A DNA stretch of 64,000 nucleotides from Pseudomonadota bacterium (GTDB taxonomy: Bacteria; Pseudomonadota; Gammaproteobacteria; Burkholderiales; Burkholderiaceae_C), in the NCBI GenBank assembly GCA_023387335.1, contig JAEWIF010000055.1, positions 19,565 to 83,564 on the forward strand, read 5' to 3'. Positions 16,807 through 26,600 of the stretch are shown in pieces (within the stretch, counting starts at the first letter, position 1; every line of letters begins with the position of its first letter). The notes under the pieces were generated by a model. That model made no database searches, had not been told where the DNA came from, and was given only the letters and a program-made list of their open reading frames with translations. The position numbers and the translations under genes are program-made.

Positions 16807-17481
16807 ATGAGCCAAGTCACCATCTTCAAGCGCCGCGTGCAGGCCGATCCGGCGCTCGTGGAGCGCTTCCGCCGCCTGCCCGTCGCCAACATCAGCGACT
16901 GCATGATGCGCATCGCCGCGGGCGGACCGCGCCTGCGCCCGATGCACTCCGGCACGCCCATGGCGGGTGTCGCCCTCACGGTCAAGACCCGGCCCGGCGA
17001 CAACCTGTTCGTGCACAAGGCGCTGGACCTGGCGAAGCCCGGCGACGTGATCGTGGTGGACGCCGGCGGCGACCTCACCAACGCCATCATCGGCGAGCTC
17101 ATGAGCGGCTACGCCGCCAGCCGCAAGCTCGCGGGCATGGTGATCAACGGCGCGATCCGCGACGCCGACATCCTGCGCAAGGCCGACTTCCCGGTGTACG
17201 CCGCCGGTGTCACCCACCGCGGCCCGTACAAGGACGGCCCCGGCCAGATCAACGTGCCGGTCAGCCTGGACGGCATGGTCGTGCGGCCCGGCGACATCGT
17301 GCTGGGCGACGGCGACGGCGTGCTGTGCATCCCGCTGGAGGATGCCGAGCGCATCCACGCCGCCGCCGCCGACAAGCACGCCCAGGAGGAAAAGACGATC
17401 GCCGCGATCGCGGCCGGCAAGCTGGACACGTCCTGGGTGGACGCGGCGCTCCAGCGGTTGGGCTACGCGTCGGAAGAATAA
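16807..17481 (+). CDS. RraA-family protein (HMG / oxaloacetate aldolase-decarboxylase type)
   Basis: A 224-aa protein of the class II pyruvate aldolase/RraA fold. Key parts are ANISDCMMRIA, VTVKTRPGDN-like strand (LTVKTRPGDNLFVHKAL), GDVIVVDAGGD, and GMVINGAIRDADIL with the Arg-Asp pair that binds substrate and metal in 4-hydroxy-4-methyl-2-oxoglutarate aldolases. GDGDGVLCIP near the C-terminus is also typical. As the first gene of a dehydrogenase-rich operon, an aldolase or oxoacid decarboxylase role is more likely than RNase E inhibition. Confidence 0.85.
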   Translation: MSQVTIFKRRVQADPALVERFRRLPVANISDCMMRIAAGGPRLRPMHSGTPMAGVALTVKTRPGDNLFVHKALDLAKPGDVIVVDAGGDLTNAIIGELMSGYAASRKLAGMVINGAIRDADILRKADFPVYAAGVTHRGPYKDGPGQINVPVSLDGMVVRPGDIVLGDGDGVLCIPLEDAERIHAAAADKHAQEEKTIAAIAAGKLDTSWVDAALQRLGYASEE

Positions 17482-17554
17482 GCGCGCACTTTCCGCCTCA
17501 TCCATCGCCCGCGACGCCGCAAGGCTCGCGGGCGATGTCGTTTCCGTCGGCCCG

Positions 17555-17643
17555 CCGTCATCCCCGCGGAGGCGGGGATCCAGTACTTCCCTTCGGCCGC
17601 TGAAGTCGGACGCCCTGGATTCCCGCCTCCGCGGGAACGACGG
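17555..17643. repeat. REP-like palindromic repeat
   Basis: Two arms, 17555-17583 (CCGTCATCCCCGCGGAGGCG and following) and 17614-17643, form a long imperfect inverted repeat around a 30-bp loop. Translated, it gives the PSFPRRRES/DPRLRGDD pattern well known from dispersed extragenic palindromes in proteobacteria. It lies between the RraA and dehydrogenase genes and could separate their transcripts. Confidence 0.75.
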
Positions 17644-17648
17644 AGCGA

Positions 17649-17687
17649 TTAACTTGACCGCATACCAAGCCGCAGAAACTGCACTCG
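17649..17687 (+). promoter_or_regulatory. Candidate operator/promoter element, copy 2
   Basis: Second copy of the TTAAC ... GCAGAAACTGCA element, here with a -35-like TTGACC inside it. GCAGAAACTGCA is at 17672-17683, 62 bp before the dehydrogenase ATG at 17746. The conserved spacing relative to copy 1 suggests a shared activator, probably the LysR protein at 15819, and a second promoter after the REP-like repeat. Confidence 0.6.
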
Positions 17688-17745
17688 CCATGCAAGCGCC
17701 GGCTCCCTAGAGTTCCGCCCGTCCACCCCACAGGAACTCTCCCCC

Positions 17746-18633
17746 ATGAACATCGGATTGATCGGTCTCGGCAACATCGGGCAGCACTTCGCGACCCGCC
17801 TGCTCGCCGCCGGCCATGACCTGGTCGTGCATGACCGCAATGCCGCCGCCCAGGAACGCTTCGTCGCCAAGGGCGCCAAGTCCGCCGCCAGTGCGAAGGA
17901 CCTCGCTTCGCGCGTGGAGATCGTGCTGCTGTGCCTGCCCATCCCGCGCGTGGTGGCCGACGTCGCCGCCGAAGTGGCGCAGGGCGAAAAGGTGCGCATC
18001 GTGCTCGACCTGTCCACCACCGGCCCCTCGGTGACCAAGGACGTCGAGGCGCTGCTGAAGGCCAAGGGCATCGCCCTGGTCGGCGCGCCGGTGAGCGGCG
18101 GCACCGCCAACGCCGAGAAGGGCGCGCTGGCCGTGATGCCCGCCGGCCCCTCGCAGGCCTACGAGGAAGTCGAGCCGCTGCTGCGCGTGATCGGCAACAA
18201 GATCTTCTACCTGGGCGCCGATCCGACCCTCGGCCAGACCATGAAGATCATCAACAACACGCTGTACGCGACCAGCATGATCGCCAGCCTCGAGGCGCTG
18301 GTGTACGGCGTGAAGGCCGGCCTCGACTCCAAGACGATGCTGGACGTGATCAACGTCTCGAGCGGCCGCTCGTTCGCGACGCTGGAGCGCATCCCGCAGT
18401 GCGTGCTGGACCGCAGCTTCCCCGTGCGCTTCACCACCGAGCTCCTGCACAAGGACGTGAAGATGTGCATCGAGGAGGCCGAGAAGCTCGGCGCGCCGAT
18501 GCTGGTCAGCCAGACCGCGCGCCAGTTCCTCGCCTTCGCGATGACGCAGGGCGACGGCGACAAGGACAACGTCTATCCGATCCGCCACTTCGAGCAGTGG
18601 GCCGGCGTGCAGTTCGGCGAGAAGAAGCAATGA
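17746..18633 (+). CDS. NAD(P)-dependent beta-hydroxyacid dehydrogenase (3-hydroxyisobutyrate dehydrogenase family)
   Basis: A 295-aa enzyme with N-terminal NIGLIGLGNIGQHFATRLLA, the family motif DLSTTGPS, the substrate-binding GAPVSGGTANAEKG (SGG loop), and MKIINNTLYATSMI with the catalytic Lys. Members reversibly oxidise 3-hydroxy acids, for example 3-hydroxyisobutyrate or tartronate semialdehyde/glycerate. The substrate here is unknown. The stop overlaps the next start as ATGA. Confidence 0.88.
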   Translation: MNIGLIGLGNIGQHFATRLLAAGHDLVVHDRNAAAQERFVAKGAKSAASAKDLASRVEIVLLCLPIPRVVADVAAEVAQGEKVRIVLDLSTTGPSVTKDVEALLKAKGIALVGAPVSGGTANAEKGALAVMPAGPSQAYEEVEPLLRVIGNKIFYLGADPTLGQTMKIINNTLYATSMIASLEALVYGVKAGLDSKTMLDVINVSSGRSFATLERIPQCVLDRSFPVRFTTELLHKDVKMCIEEAEKLGAPMLVSQTARQFLAFAMTQGDGDKDNVYPIRHFEQWAGVQFGEKKQ

Positions 18634-19583
18634 AGCGCAGGACCGTCGCGGCGCTGCTTTGCGCCCTTCCCCTCGCCGGCTTCGCGGCCGGCTGGCCGGA
18701 CAAGCCGGTCAAGCTGGTGGTGCCGTTCCCGCCCGGCAGCATCACCGACGTGGTGGCGCGCGCGCTGGCCGACGGCATGGCGCCTCGCCTTGGCCAGCCG
18801 GTCGTCATCGATAACAAGGCCGGCGCCAACGGCATCGTCGGCACCGTGGCCGGGGCCAAGTCGCCGGCCGACGGCTACACGCTGTTCATGGTCGGCGTGA
18901 GCAGCGGCGCGAGCAACGTCAGCGCGTTCAAGTCGCTGCCCTATGACCCGCGCAAGGACTTCGCGCCCATCGGCCTGGTGGCCGAAGCGCCCTTCATCCT
19001 GGTCTCGGGCAAGCACCTGCCGGTAAAGAACCTGAAGGAGCTGATCGCCCTGGCCAAGTCGTCGCCGAACAAGCTGAACTACGGCTACGGGTCCGGCAGT
19101 TCGCAGCTCACCGGCGCGCAGGTCGTGTCGATGGGCGGCTTCTCCGCCGTGCCGGTGGCCTATCGCGGCGTTCCGCAAGCCATGACGGACCTCATCGCCG
19201 GACAGATCGACTTCACCATCGCCGACATGGTCAACGGCGTGCAGCAGGCCAAGGCCGGCCGCGTGACCGCGCTGGGCGTGACCAGCAAGAAGCGCTCGCC
19301 GCTCGCGCCCGACGTGCCTTCGCTGGCCGAAGCCGGTTTGCCCGACTACGACCTGAACGTGTGGTTCGGCATGGCCGCCCCGGCGGGCACGCCCGCCGCC
19401 GTCGTGCAGCGGGTGAACGCCGTCCTGCGCGAGGTGCTGGCCGATCCGGCGCTGCAGAAGCGCTTCGAGACCTCGGGCCTCTCGCCCGTGCATTCCAGCC
19501 CCGACGCCTTCGGCAAGCTGATCGAGACCGACATCGCCAAGTGGGGCAAGGTCTTTCGCGATGCCGGCCTGACGCCGGAGTGA
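18630..19583 (+). CDS. Bug/TctC-family periplasmic substrate-binding protein
   Basis: A 317-aa receptor with a short signal peptide (TVAALLCALPLAGFAAGWPD). It has the Bug signatures KPVKLVVPFPPGSITDVVAR, VIDNKAGANG, and a GYGSGSSQLTGAQVV-type second-lobe motif, ending AKWGKVFRDAGLTPE. Such receptors bind small carboxylates for TctAB-type transport or for signalling. No TctA or TctB gene is in the window. ATGA overlap with the dehydrogenase indicates co-expression. Confidence 0.92.
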   Translation: MKRRTVAALLCALPLAGFAAGWPDKPVKLVVPFPPGSITDVVARALADGMAPRLGQPVVIDNKAGANGIVGTVAGAKSPADGYTLFMVGVSSGASNVSAFKSLPYDPRKDFAPIGLVAEAPFILVSGKHLPVKNLKELIALAKSSPNKLNYGYGSGSSQLTGAQVVSMGGFSAVPVAYRGVPQAMTDLIAGQIDFTIADMVNGVQQAKAGRVTALGVTSKKRSPLAPDVPSLAEAGLPDYDLNVWFGMAAPAGTPAAVVQRVNAVLREVLADPALQKRFETSGLSPVHSSPDAFGKLIETDIAKWGKVFRDAGLTPE

Positions 19584-19627
19584 TCCACCCGTCCTTCCCC
19601 CCCTCACCATCCACCAGGAGAGCCTGA

Positions 19628-20209
19628 ATGTCCCTCATCAAGATCCGCAAGAAGCTGCTCAACCTCGAGACCATCTACCACGAGAACGGCCCGCCGGCCG
19701 ACCAGCCGGTGCGCATGGGCTCGATCTCCGTCGTGCTGCACAACCCGTACGCCGGCCGCTACGTCGAGGACCTGACGCCCTTCGTCAAGGACGCGACCGA
19801 GATGGCCAAGGAGATCGTCCCCGAGCTGATCGCGGCCCTCGGCGGCGCCGACAAGATCCAGGCCTACGGCAAGGGCGCGATCGTCGGCCTGAACGGCGAG
19901 CTCGAGCACGGCGCCATCTGGCACATCGCCGGCGGCTGGCCGATGCGCGAGAACCTGCCCAAGGCCAAGTCCATCGTCCCCGCGGCCAAGGTCGTGGCGA
20001 CGGCGGGCACGCGGCTGCAGGTGCCGCTGCACCACATCGAGGCCTGCTACGTGCGCAGCCACTTCAGCACCGTGGACGTGGGCACCATCGACGGCCCGCG
20101 CCCCGACGAGCTGCTGTACACGCTGGTGATGGCCACCGGCGGCCGCGTGCACGAGCGCCTGGGCGGCCTGCGCGCCGACCAGATCAGCGTGAACGACGGC
20201 CAGCGCTGA
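19628..20209 (+). CDS. DUF1185 (amino acid synthesis family) protein
   Basis: This 193-aa cytoplasmic protein has the DUF1185 pattern: IRKKLLNLETIYHENGPP, SISVVLHNPYAGRYVEDL, the GKGAIVGLNGELEHGAIWH block and RPDELLYTLVMATGGRVHER. The name comes from old annotation; the true reaction is not established. It recurs with Bug receptors and dehydrogenases in Burkholderiales catabolic operons. A strong CAGGAG precedes the ATG. Confidence 0.85.
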   Translation: MSLIKIRKKLLNLETIYHENGPPADQPVRMGSISVVLHNPYAGRYVEDLTPFVKDATEMAKEIVPELIAALGGADKIQAYGKGAIVGLNGELEHGAIWHIAGGWPMRENLPKAKSIVPAAKVVATAGTRLQVPLHHIEACYVRSHFSTVDVGTIDGPRPDELLYTLVMATGGRVHERLGGLRADQISVNDGQR

Positions 20210-20238
20210 GCGGCCGGTCCTCCCCAGAGAAAGAAAGC

Positions 20239-20260
20239 GCGGCCTCCGAAAGGAGGCCGC
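20239..20260 (+). promoter_or_regulatory. Perfect intercistronic hairpin with GAAA loop
   Basis: GCGGCCTCC, loop GAAA, GGAGGCCGC: a perfect nine-pair stem with a GNRA tetraloop, between DUF1185 and the next Bug gene. No T-run follows on the plus strand, so it is more likely a message-stabilising or processing hairpin than a terminator. Confidence 0.65.
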
Positions 20261-20283
20261 CACCATCACCCCCGGAGACAAAC

Positions 20284-21252
20284 TTGAAGCGTTCCACTTT
20301 CCTCAAGGCCATCGCGGCCGCCGCCGTCAGCGTGACGGCCCTCGCCTCCCAGGCCGCCGGCTGGCCCGACAAGCCGATCACGCTGGTGGTCCCGCTGGCC
20401 CCCGGCGGCAGCACCGACACGACGGCCCGCATGATGGCCGAGAAGCTCAGCGGCGTGCTGGGCCAGCGCGTGGTGGTGGAGAACAAGACGGGCGCCGGCG
20501 GCAACATCGGCGCCGCCTACGTCGCCAAGCAGGCCAGGGACGGCCACACCTTCCTGCTGCACACCAGCACGATGGCCACCAACGTGACGCTCTACAAGAG
20601 CATGGGCTTCGATCCGGTCAAGGACCTGATCCCCGTGTCGCAGGTCGCGCTGATCCCGAACGTGCTGATGGTCAACGACGCGGTGCCCGCGAAGAACCTC
20701 GAGGAGTTCGTGCAGCTGGTGAAGCAGAAGAAGATGGTGATCAACTACGGCTCGGCCGGCAACGGCACCTCGCAGCACCTGTCCGGCGCGCTGTTCGACA
20801 GCATGGCCGGCGGCGGCATGGTGCACGTGCCCTACCGCGGCGGCGCGCCCGCCAACGCCGACCTGATCGCCGGCCAGATCCAGGCCGTGTTCTCGCCGCT
20901 GGTGGAAGTGCTGCCCTACATCGAGACGAACAAGCTGCGCGCCCTGGGCGTCACGACGAAGAACCGCTCGCCCCGCCTGCCCAACGTGCCCGCCATCGGC
21001 GAGACGCTGCCGGACTTCGAGGTGGTGCTGTGGAACGGCATCTTCGCGCCGGCCGACACGCCCGCCGACGTGGTCGACACGCTGAACGCCGCCATCCGCA
21101 AGGTGCTGGCCGACCCCGCCGTGCGCAAGACGCTCGCCGACCAGGGCTCGACCCCGGCGGGCAACTCGCCTGCCGAGTTCAAGCAGGTGCTCGCTTCCGA
21201 GATCGACAAGTGGGGCAAGCTGGTGAAGCTGTCCGGCGCCCGCGTCGACTGA
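20284..21252 (+). CDS. Bug/TctC-family periplasmic substrate-binding protein
   Basis: A 322-aa receptor with signal peptide (FLKAIAAAAVSVTALASQAAG) and the family motifs KPITLVVPLAPGGSTDTTAR, VENKTGAGGNIG, INYGSAGNGTSQHL and VPYRGGAPANADL. It is the second Bug receptor of the same operon and probably has a different ligand. The start codon may be TTG at 20284, which follows CCGGAGAC; I see no better ATG that keeps the full signal peptide. Confidence 0.9.
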   Translation: MKRSTFLKAIAAAAVSVTALASQAAGWPDKPITLVVPLAPGGSTDTTARMMAEKLSGVLGQRVVVENKTGAGGNIGAAYVAKQARDGHTFLLHTSTMATNVTLYKSMGFDPVKDLIPVSQVALIPNVLMVNDAVPAKNLEEFVQLVKQKKMVINYGSAGNGTSQHLSGALFDSMAGGGMVHVPYRGGAPANADLIAGQIQAVFSPLVEVLPYIETNKLRALGVTTKNRSPRLPNVPAIGETLPDFEVVLWNGIFAPADTPADVVDTLNAAIRKVLADPAVRKTLADQGSTPAGNSPAEFKQVLASEIDKWGKLVKLSGARVD

Positions 21253-21271
21253 TCGTTTTGCTGAAAGACCG

Positions 21272-22228
21272 ATGAAGAAACCGCTGCTGCTCGTCCTGGT
21301 CTTCCTGTCGGAGGAACACCGCGCGCTCGTGTCCGAGCGCTTCGAGCTGATCTATGCGCCCAACGAGGGCCTGGGCAAGGACCGCTCCAACGGCCAGGCC
21401 CAGATCGCCACCCGCGGGCAGGACATCCGCGTGGTGCTCACCAACGGCACCAATGGCCTGCTGGCCGAGGAGATCGACGCCCTGCCCCACCTGGAGCTGA
21501 TCTGCACCGTGGGCGTGGGCTTCGAGAACGTGGCCCGGGAACGGGCGCGCGAGCGCGGCATCCCGGTGTGCAACGCCGCCGGCACCAACGACGACGCGGT
21601 GGCCGACCATGCGATGGCGATCCTGCTGGCGGCCATCCGCCGCCTGCCGTTCCTGAACAGCGGCGTGCGGCACGGCCTGTGGCGCGACGACATCCCGCGG
21701 CCGCCGCACGTGTCGGGCCGCAGGATGGGCATCTTCGGCCTGGGCAACATCGGCAGGAAGGTGGCGAAGCGCGCCCAGGGCTTCGACATGGAGATCGGCT
21801 ACCACAGCCGCACGCGCCGCGACGAGACCGGCTTCCGCTGGTTCGACGACATCCTGGGCCTGGCCGAGTGGTGCGATTTCCTCGTGGTGTGCGCGCCCGG
21901 CGGAAAGGCCACGTACCACATCGTCAACGAGCAGGTGCTGAACGCGCTGGGCCCGCAAGGCGTGGTGGTGAACGTCGCGCGCGGCACGCTGGTCGACACC
22001 GACGCGGTGGCCGCCGCGCTGCGCGACAAGCGCATCTGGGCGGCCGCGCTCGACGTGTACGAAGGCGAGCCGACGCCGCCCAAGGCGCTGCTCGAGTTCG
22101 ACAACGCCATCCTCACGCCGCACATCGGCGGCATCTCGCCGCAGGCGATCCATGCCTCGGTCGTGCGCTTCCTCGAGAACGCCGAGGCGCATTACGGGGG
22201 CCGCCCGCTGCTCACACCCGTCAACTGA
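21272..22228 (+). CDS. D-isomer-specific 2-hydroxyacid dehydrogenase
   Basis: A 318-aa enzyme with the GIFGLGNIGRKVAKRAQGF NAD(P)-binding motif, VVNVARGTLVDTDAVAAAL containing the catalytic Arg, a Glu in DVYEGEPTPPKALLE, and the catalytic His in ILTPHIGG. The spacing of Arg, Glu and His is complete, so it should be active, probably as a glyoxylate/hydroxypyruvate-type reductase. It lies 19 bp after the Bug gene and four bases before the aldehyde dehydrogenase. Confidence 0.9.
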   Translation: MKKPLLLVLVFLSEEHRALVSERFELIYAPNEGLGKDRSNGQAQIATRGQDIRVVLTNGTNGLLAEEIDALPHLELICTVGVGFENVARERARERGIPVCNAAGTNDDAVADHAMAILLAAIRRLPFLNSGVRHGLWRDDIPRPPHVSGRRMGIFGLGNIGRKVAKRAQGFDMEIGYHSRTRRDETGFRWFDDILGLAEWCDFLVVCAPGGKATYHIVNEQVLNALGPQGVVVNVARGTLVDTDAVAAALRDKRIWAAALDVYEGEPTPPKALLEFDNAILTPHIGGISPQAIHASVVRFLENAEAHYGGRPLLTPVN

Positions 22229-22232
22229 TCCC

Positions 22233-23678
22233 ATGTCCTACGGCAACCTGATCGCCGGCCAGTGGGTGGCCGGCGAGCGATTCGGCCTGAATCGCAATCC
22301 CTCCAACCCCGCCGACGTGATCGGCGAGTACGCGCAGGCGGACGTCGAGCAGCTGAACGCCGCCGTCGCCGCCGCGCAGGCCGCTTTCCCCGCCTGGTCC
22401 ACCGGCAGCGTGCAGGCGCGCGCCGATGCGCTGGACAAGATCGGCACCGAGATCCTGGCGCGCCGCGAGGAGCTGGGCGCCCTGCTGGCCCGCGAGGAAG
22501 GCAAGACCCGGCCCGAGGCGATCGGCGAGGCCACCCGCGCCGGCCACATCTTCAAGTTCTTCGCCGGCGAGTGCGTGCGCCTGTCGGGCGAGACGCTGCC
22601 TTCGGTGCGGCCCGGCGTCGGCGTGGAGATCACGCGCGAGCCGATCGGCGTGGTGGGCCTCATCACGCCCTGGAACTTCCCGATCGCGATCCCGGCCTGG
22701 AAGATCGCGCCCGCGCTCGCCTTCGGCAACTGCGTGGTGCTCAAGCCCGCCGACCTGGTGCCCGGCTCCGCGTGGGCCCTGGCCGAGATCATCCACCGCA
22801 GCGGCGTCCCCGCCGGCGTGTTCAACCTGGTGATGGGCCGCGGCAGCGTGATCGGCGATCCGCTCGTCACGCATCCCGGCATCGCCGCGGTCAGCTTCAC
22901 CGGCTCGGTGGACGTGGGCCGGCGCATCGGGCTGCAGTGCGTGCAGCACGGCAAGAAGGTGCAGCTGGAGATGGGCGGCAAGAACCCGCAGGTGGTGCTG
23001 GACGACGCCGACCTGGCGCAGGCGGTGGAGCTGTGCGCGCAGAGCGCGTTCTTCTCCACCGGCCAGCGCTGCACGGCGTCCAGCCGCCTCATCGTGACGG
23101 CCGGCATCCATGACAGGTTCATCGCCGCGCTGAAGGCGCGCATGGCCACGCTGAAGGTCGGCGACGCGCTGGCCGCCGGCACCGACATCGGCCCGGCCGT
23201 GAGCGCATCGCAGCTGGAGCAGGACCTGGAGTACGTGCGCATCGCGAAGGAAGAAGGCGCGGTGCTGGCCTTCGGCGGTGATCGCGCGGCCTGCCACACG
23301 GGCAGCGGCCACGAGGGCTACTTCGTCACGCCGACGCTCCTGACCGACAGCACGCCCGCGATGCGCATCAACCGCGAGGAGGTGTTCGGCCCGGTCGCCA
23401 GCGTGATCCGCGTGCGCGACTACGAGGAAGCGCTGGCGGTGGCCAACGACACCGAGTTCGGCCTCTCGGCCGGCATCGCCACCACCAGCCTCAAACACGC
23501 GACGCACTTCAAGCGCCACGCGCAGGCCGGCATGGTGATGGTGAACCTGCCGACCGCGGGCGTGGACTACCACGTGCCGTTCGGCGGCCGCAAAGGCTCG
23601 AGCTACGGACCGCGCGAACAGGGCCGCTACGCGCAGGAGTTCTTCACCACCGTGAAGACCGCCTACACGCTGGCCTGA
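22233..23678 (+). CDS. NAD(P)-dependent aldehyde dehydrogenase (2-oxoglutarate semialdehyde type)
   Basis: A 481-aa enzyme. Visible are TPWNFPIAIPAWKIAPALAF, FTGSVDVGRR, the general base Glu in LEMGGKNPQVVLDDAD, and the nucleophilic Cys in STGQRCTASSR. NREEVFGPVASV and a C-terminal PFGGRKGSSYGPREQG are also typical. Length and motifs best fit the 2,5-dioxopentanoate/succinate-semialdehyde branch. The ATG at 22233 is chosen because residues before it overlap the previous gene. The stop overlaps the next start as TGATG. Confidence 0.9.
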   Translation: MSYGNLIAGQWVAGERFGLNRNPSNPADVIGEYAQADVEQLNAAVAAAQAAFPAWSTGSVQARADALDKIGTEILARREELGALLAREEGKTRPEAIGEATRAGHIFKFFAGECVRLSGETLPSVRPGVGVEITREPIGVVGLITPWNFPIAIPAWKIAPALAFGNCVVLKPADLVPGSAWALAEIIHRSGVPAGVFNLVMGRGSVIGDPLVTHPGIAAVSFTGSVDVGRRIGLQCVQHGKKVQLEMGGKNPQVVLDDADLAQAVELCAQSAFFSTGQRCTASSRLIVTAGIHDRFIAALKARMATLKVGDALAAGTDIGPAVSASQLEQDLEYVRIAKEEGAVLAFGGDRAACHTGSGHEGYFVTPTLLTDSTPAMRINREEVFGPVASVIRVRDYEEALAVANDTEFGLSAGIATTSLKHATHFKRHAQAGMVMVNLPTAGVDYHVPFGGRKGSSYGPREQGRYAQEFFTTVKTAYTLA

Positions 23679-26600
23679 TGGGCCACGCGGGGACCATCGC
23701 GCTCGTTCCGCCGCCGGCCACGCCGGCGTCGGTGTACCGCGCCTTCCTGGACGCGCTGGCGGCCGACGGATTCGCCGGGGAGATCAGCGGCCGCTACGCC
23801 GACCGCACGGTGCTCTCCACCGACAACTCGATCTACCAGCGGCTGCCGCAGGCCGTGGTGTTCCCGCGCGATGCGCAGGACGTGCAGCGGCTCGCGCGCC
23901 TGGCCGCGCAGCCCGCCTGGCGGCGCGTGACGCTGACCGCGCGCGGCGGCGGCACGGGCACCAACGGCCAGTCGCTCGCCGACGGCATCGTGGTGGACCT
24001 GTCGCGGCACATGAACGGCATCCTGTCCATCGACGTGGAAGGTCGGCGCGTGCGCGTGCAGGCCGGCGTGGTGAAGGACCAGCTGAACGCGGCGCTGGCG
24101 CCGCACGGCCTGTTCTTCGCGCCGGAGCTGTCCACCAGCAACCGCGCCACCGTCGGCGGGATGATCAACACCGACGCCAGCGGCCAGGGCAGCTGCACCT
24201 ACGGCAAGACCCGCGACCACGTGCTGGCGCTCGATTGCGTGCTGCTGGGCGGCGAGCGGTTCGAGAGCCGGTCGCTTTCGCCGGGCGAGCTGGCGGAAGC
24301 GCTGGCGCGGCCGGGCGCGATCGGCGACGCGTACCGCGCCGCGGAGGACATCGCGCGGACGCAAGGCGCGCTGATCGAGGAGCGCTTTCCCAGGCTCAAT
24401 CGCTGCCTGACCGGCTACGACCTGGCGCACCTACAGGAGCCGGAGGGCCGCTTCAACCTGAACAGCGTTCTCTGCGGCGCGGAAGGTTCGCTCGGCTTCA
24501 TCGTGGAAGCCGAGCTGAACGTGCTGCCGATCCCCAAGTACTCGGCGCTGGTGAACGTCCGCTACGCCGGCTTCATGGACGCGCTGCGCGACGCCCGCGC
24601 GCTGATGGCGCACCGGCCGCTGTCGATCGAGACGGTGGACTCCAAGGTGCTGCTGCTGGCGATGCAGGACATCGTGTGGACTTCGGTGGCGCCGTACTTC
24701 CCGCGCGCCGAAGGCGAGCCGGAGACGCGCGGCATCAACCTGGTCGAGTTCTGCGGCGACGACCCGGCCGAGGTGGACGAGCGCGTGGCCGCCTTCGCGC
24801 GGCACCTGCGCGAGGACCACAGCGTCGAGCGCCTGGGCCACACCATCGCGGCGGGCCAGGAAGCCGTCGAGCAGGTCTACACCATGCGCAAGCGCGCGGT
24901 CGGGCTGCTGGGCAACGTGCAGGGCGAGGTGCGGCCGCAGCCTTTCGTGGAGGACACCGCGGTGCCGCCGGAGAAGCTGCCGGAGTACATCGCCGAGTTC
25001 CGCGCGCTGCTGGACCGCTGCGGCGTCGCCTACGGCATGTTCGGCCACGTCGACGCCGGCGTGCTGCACGTGCGGCCCGCGCTGGACCTGAAGAATCCCG
25101 CGCAGGTGCCCCTGGTGCGCACCATCTCCGACGGCGTCGCCGAGCTCACGCACAAGTACGGCGGCCTGCTGTGGGGCGAGCACGGCAAGGGCGTTCGCTC
25201 GGAGTACGCGCCAAAATTCTTCGGGCCGCTCTATCCCGCCCTGCAGCAACTGAAGGCGGCCTTCGATCCGCACAACCAGCTGAACCCCGGGAAGATCGCC
25301 ACGCCGGCAAGTACGCCGGACGCTCGGCTGCTGAAGATCGACGAGGTGCCGCTGCGCGGCGCGGCCGACCGCCAGATCGACGAGCGCGTGTGGCAAAGCT
25401 GGGGCAGCGCGATGCACTGCAACGGCAACGGCGCCTGCTACAACTTCGACCCCGACGATGCGATGTGTCCTTCGTGGAAGGGCACGCGCGAGCGCCGGCA
25501 TTCCCCCAAGGGACGCGCTTCGCTGATGCGCGAGTGGCTGCGCCTGCAGGGCGCCGCGGGCGCCGACGTGCTGGCCGCGGCACCGGGCGGCGCGATCGCC
25601 TTCCTTCGCACCCTGCCCGCACGCTGGCGCAACACGCGCTCGGGCGCGGACGACTTCTCGCACGAGGTGTACGAGGCGATGGCGGGCTGCCTGTCGTGCA
25701 AGTCGTGCGCCGGCCAGTGCCCGGTGAAGGTGAGCGTGCCGGAATTCCGCTCGCGCTTCCTGGAGCTCTATCACCGGCGCTACCTGCGGCCGCTGAAGGA
25801 CTACCTGATCGGCTCGCTGGAATTCACGATTCCCCACCTGGCGCGCGCGCCGGGTGTCTACAACGCGCTGATGGCCGCGCCCTGGATGCGCGGGCTGCTG
25901 GAGCGCGCCGCCGGCATGGTCGACAGCCCGCTGCTGGCGCGCTTCGATCTCGAGGCGACGCTCGAGCGCCTGGGCGTGCGGACCGCGACACCGCAACTGC
26001 TGGCGCGCCTGGACTCCCAGCAGCGCGAACGCAGCGTGGTGCTGGTGCAGGACGCGTTCACGCGCTGGTTCGAGACGCCGGTGTGGGCCGCCTTCGTCGA
26101 ACTGGCGGTGCGCACCGGCCACACGGTGTACGTCGCGCCCTTCCGCCCCAACGGCAAGCCGCTGAACGTGCAGGGCTTCCTCGCGCCCTTCGAGCGCGCG
26201 GCGCGGCGCAACGCCGAACTGCTGCGGTCGCTCGCCGCCGCCGGCATCCCGCTCGTGGGCCTGGACCCGGCAATGACGCTCACCTACCGGCAGGAGTACC
26301 GCAAGCTCACCGGCCTGGAGGACACGCCCGACGTGCTGCTGCCGCAGGAGTGGCTGCTGCGCGCGCTGCCGGAGCGCCAGGCGAGCGGCGCGGCCTATCG
26401 CCTGCTCGCGCACTGCACCGAGAAGACCACCGTGCCCGCGAGCGTGGCGCAGTGGCGGCGCGTGTTCGAGCGCGCGGGCCTGGCGCTGGCGCCGCAGGCC
26501 AGCGGCTGCTGCGGCATGTCGGGGACCTACGGCCACGAGTCGCGCAACGTCGACACCTCCAGGCTGATCTTCGAGCAGTCGTGGGGACCGCTGCTGGACG

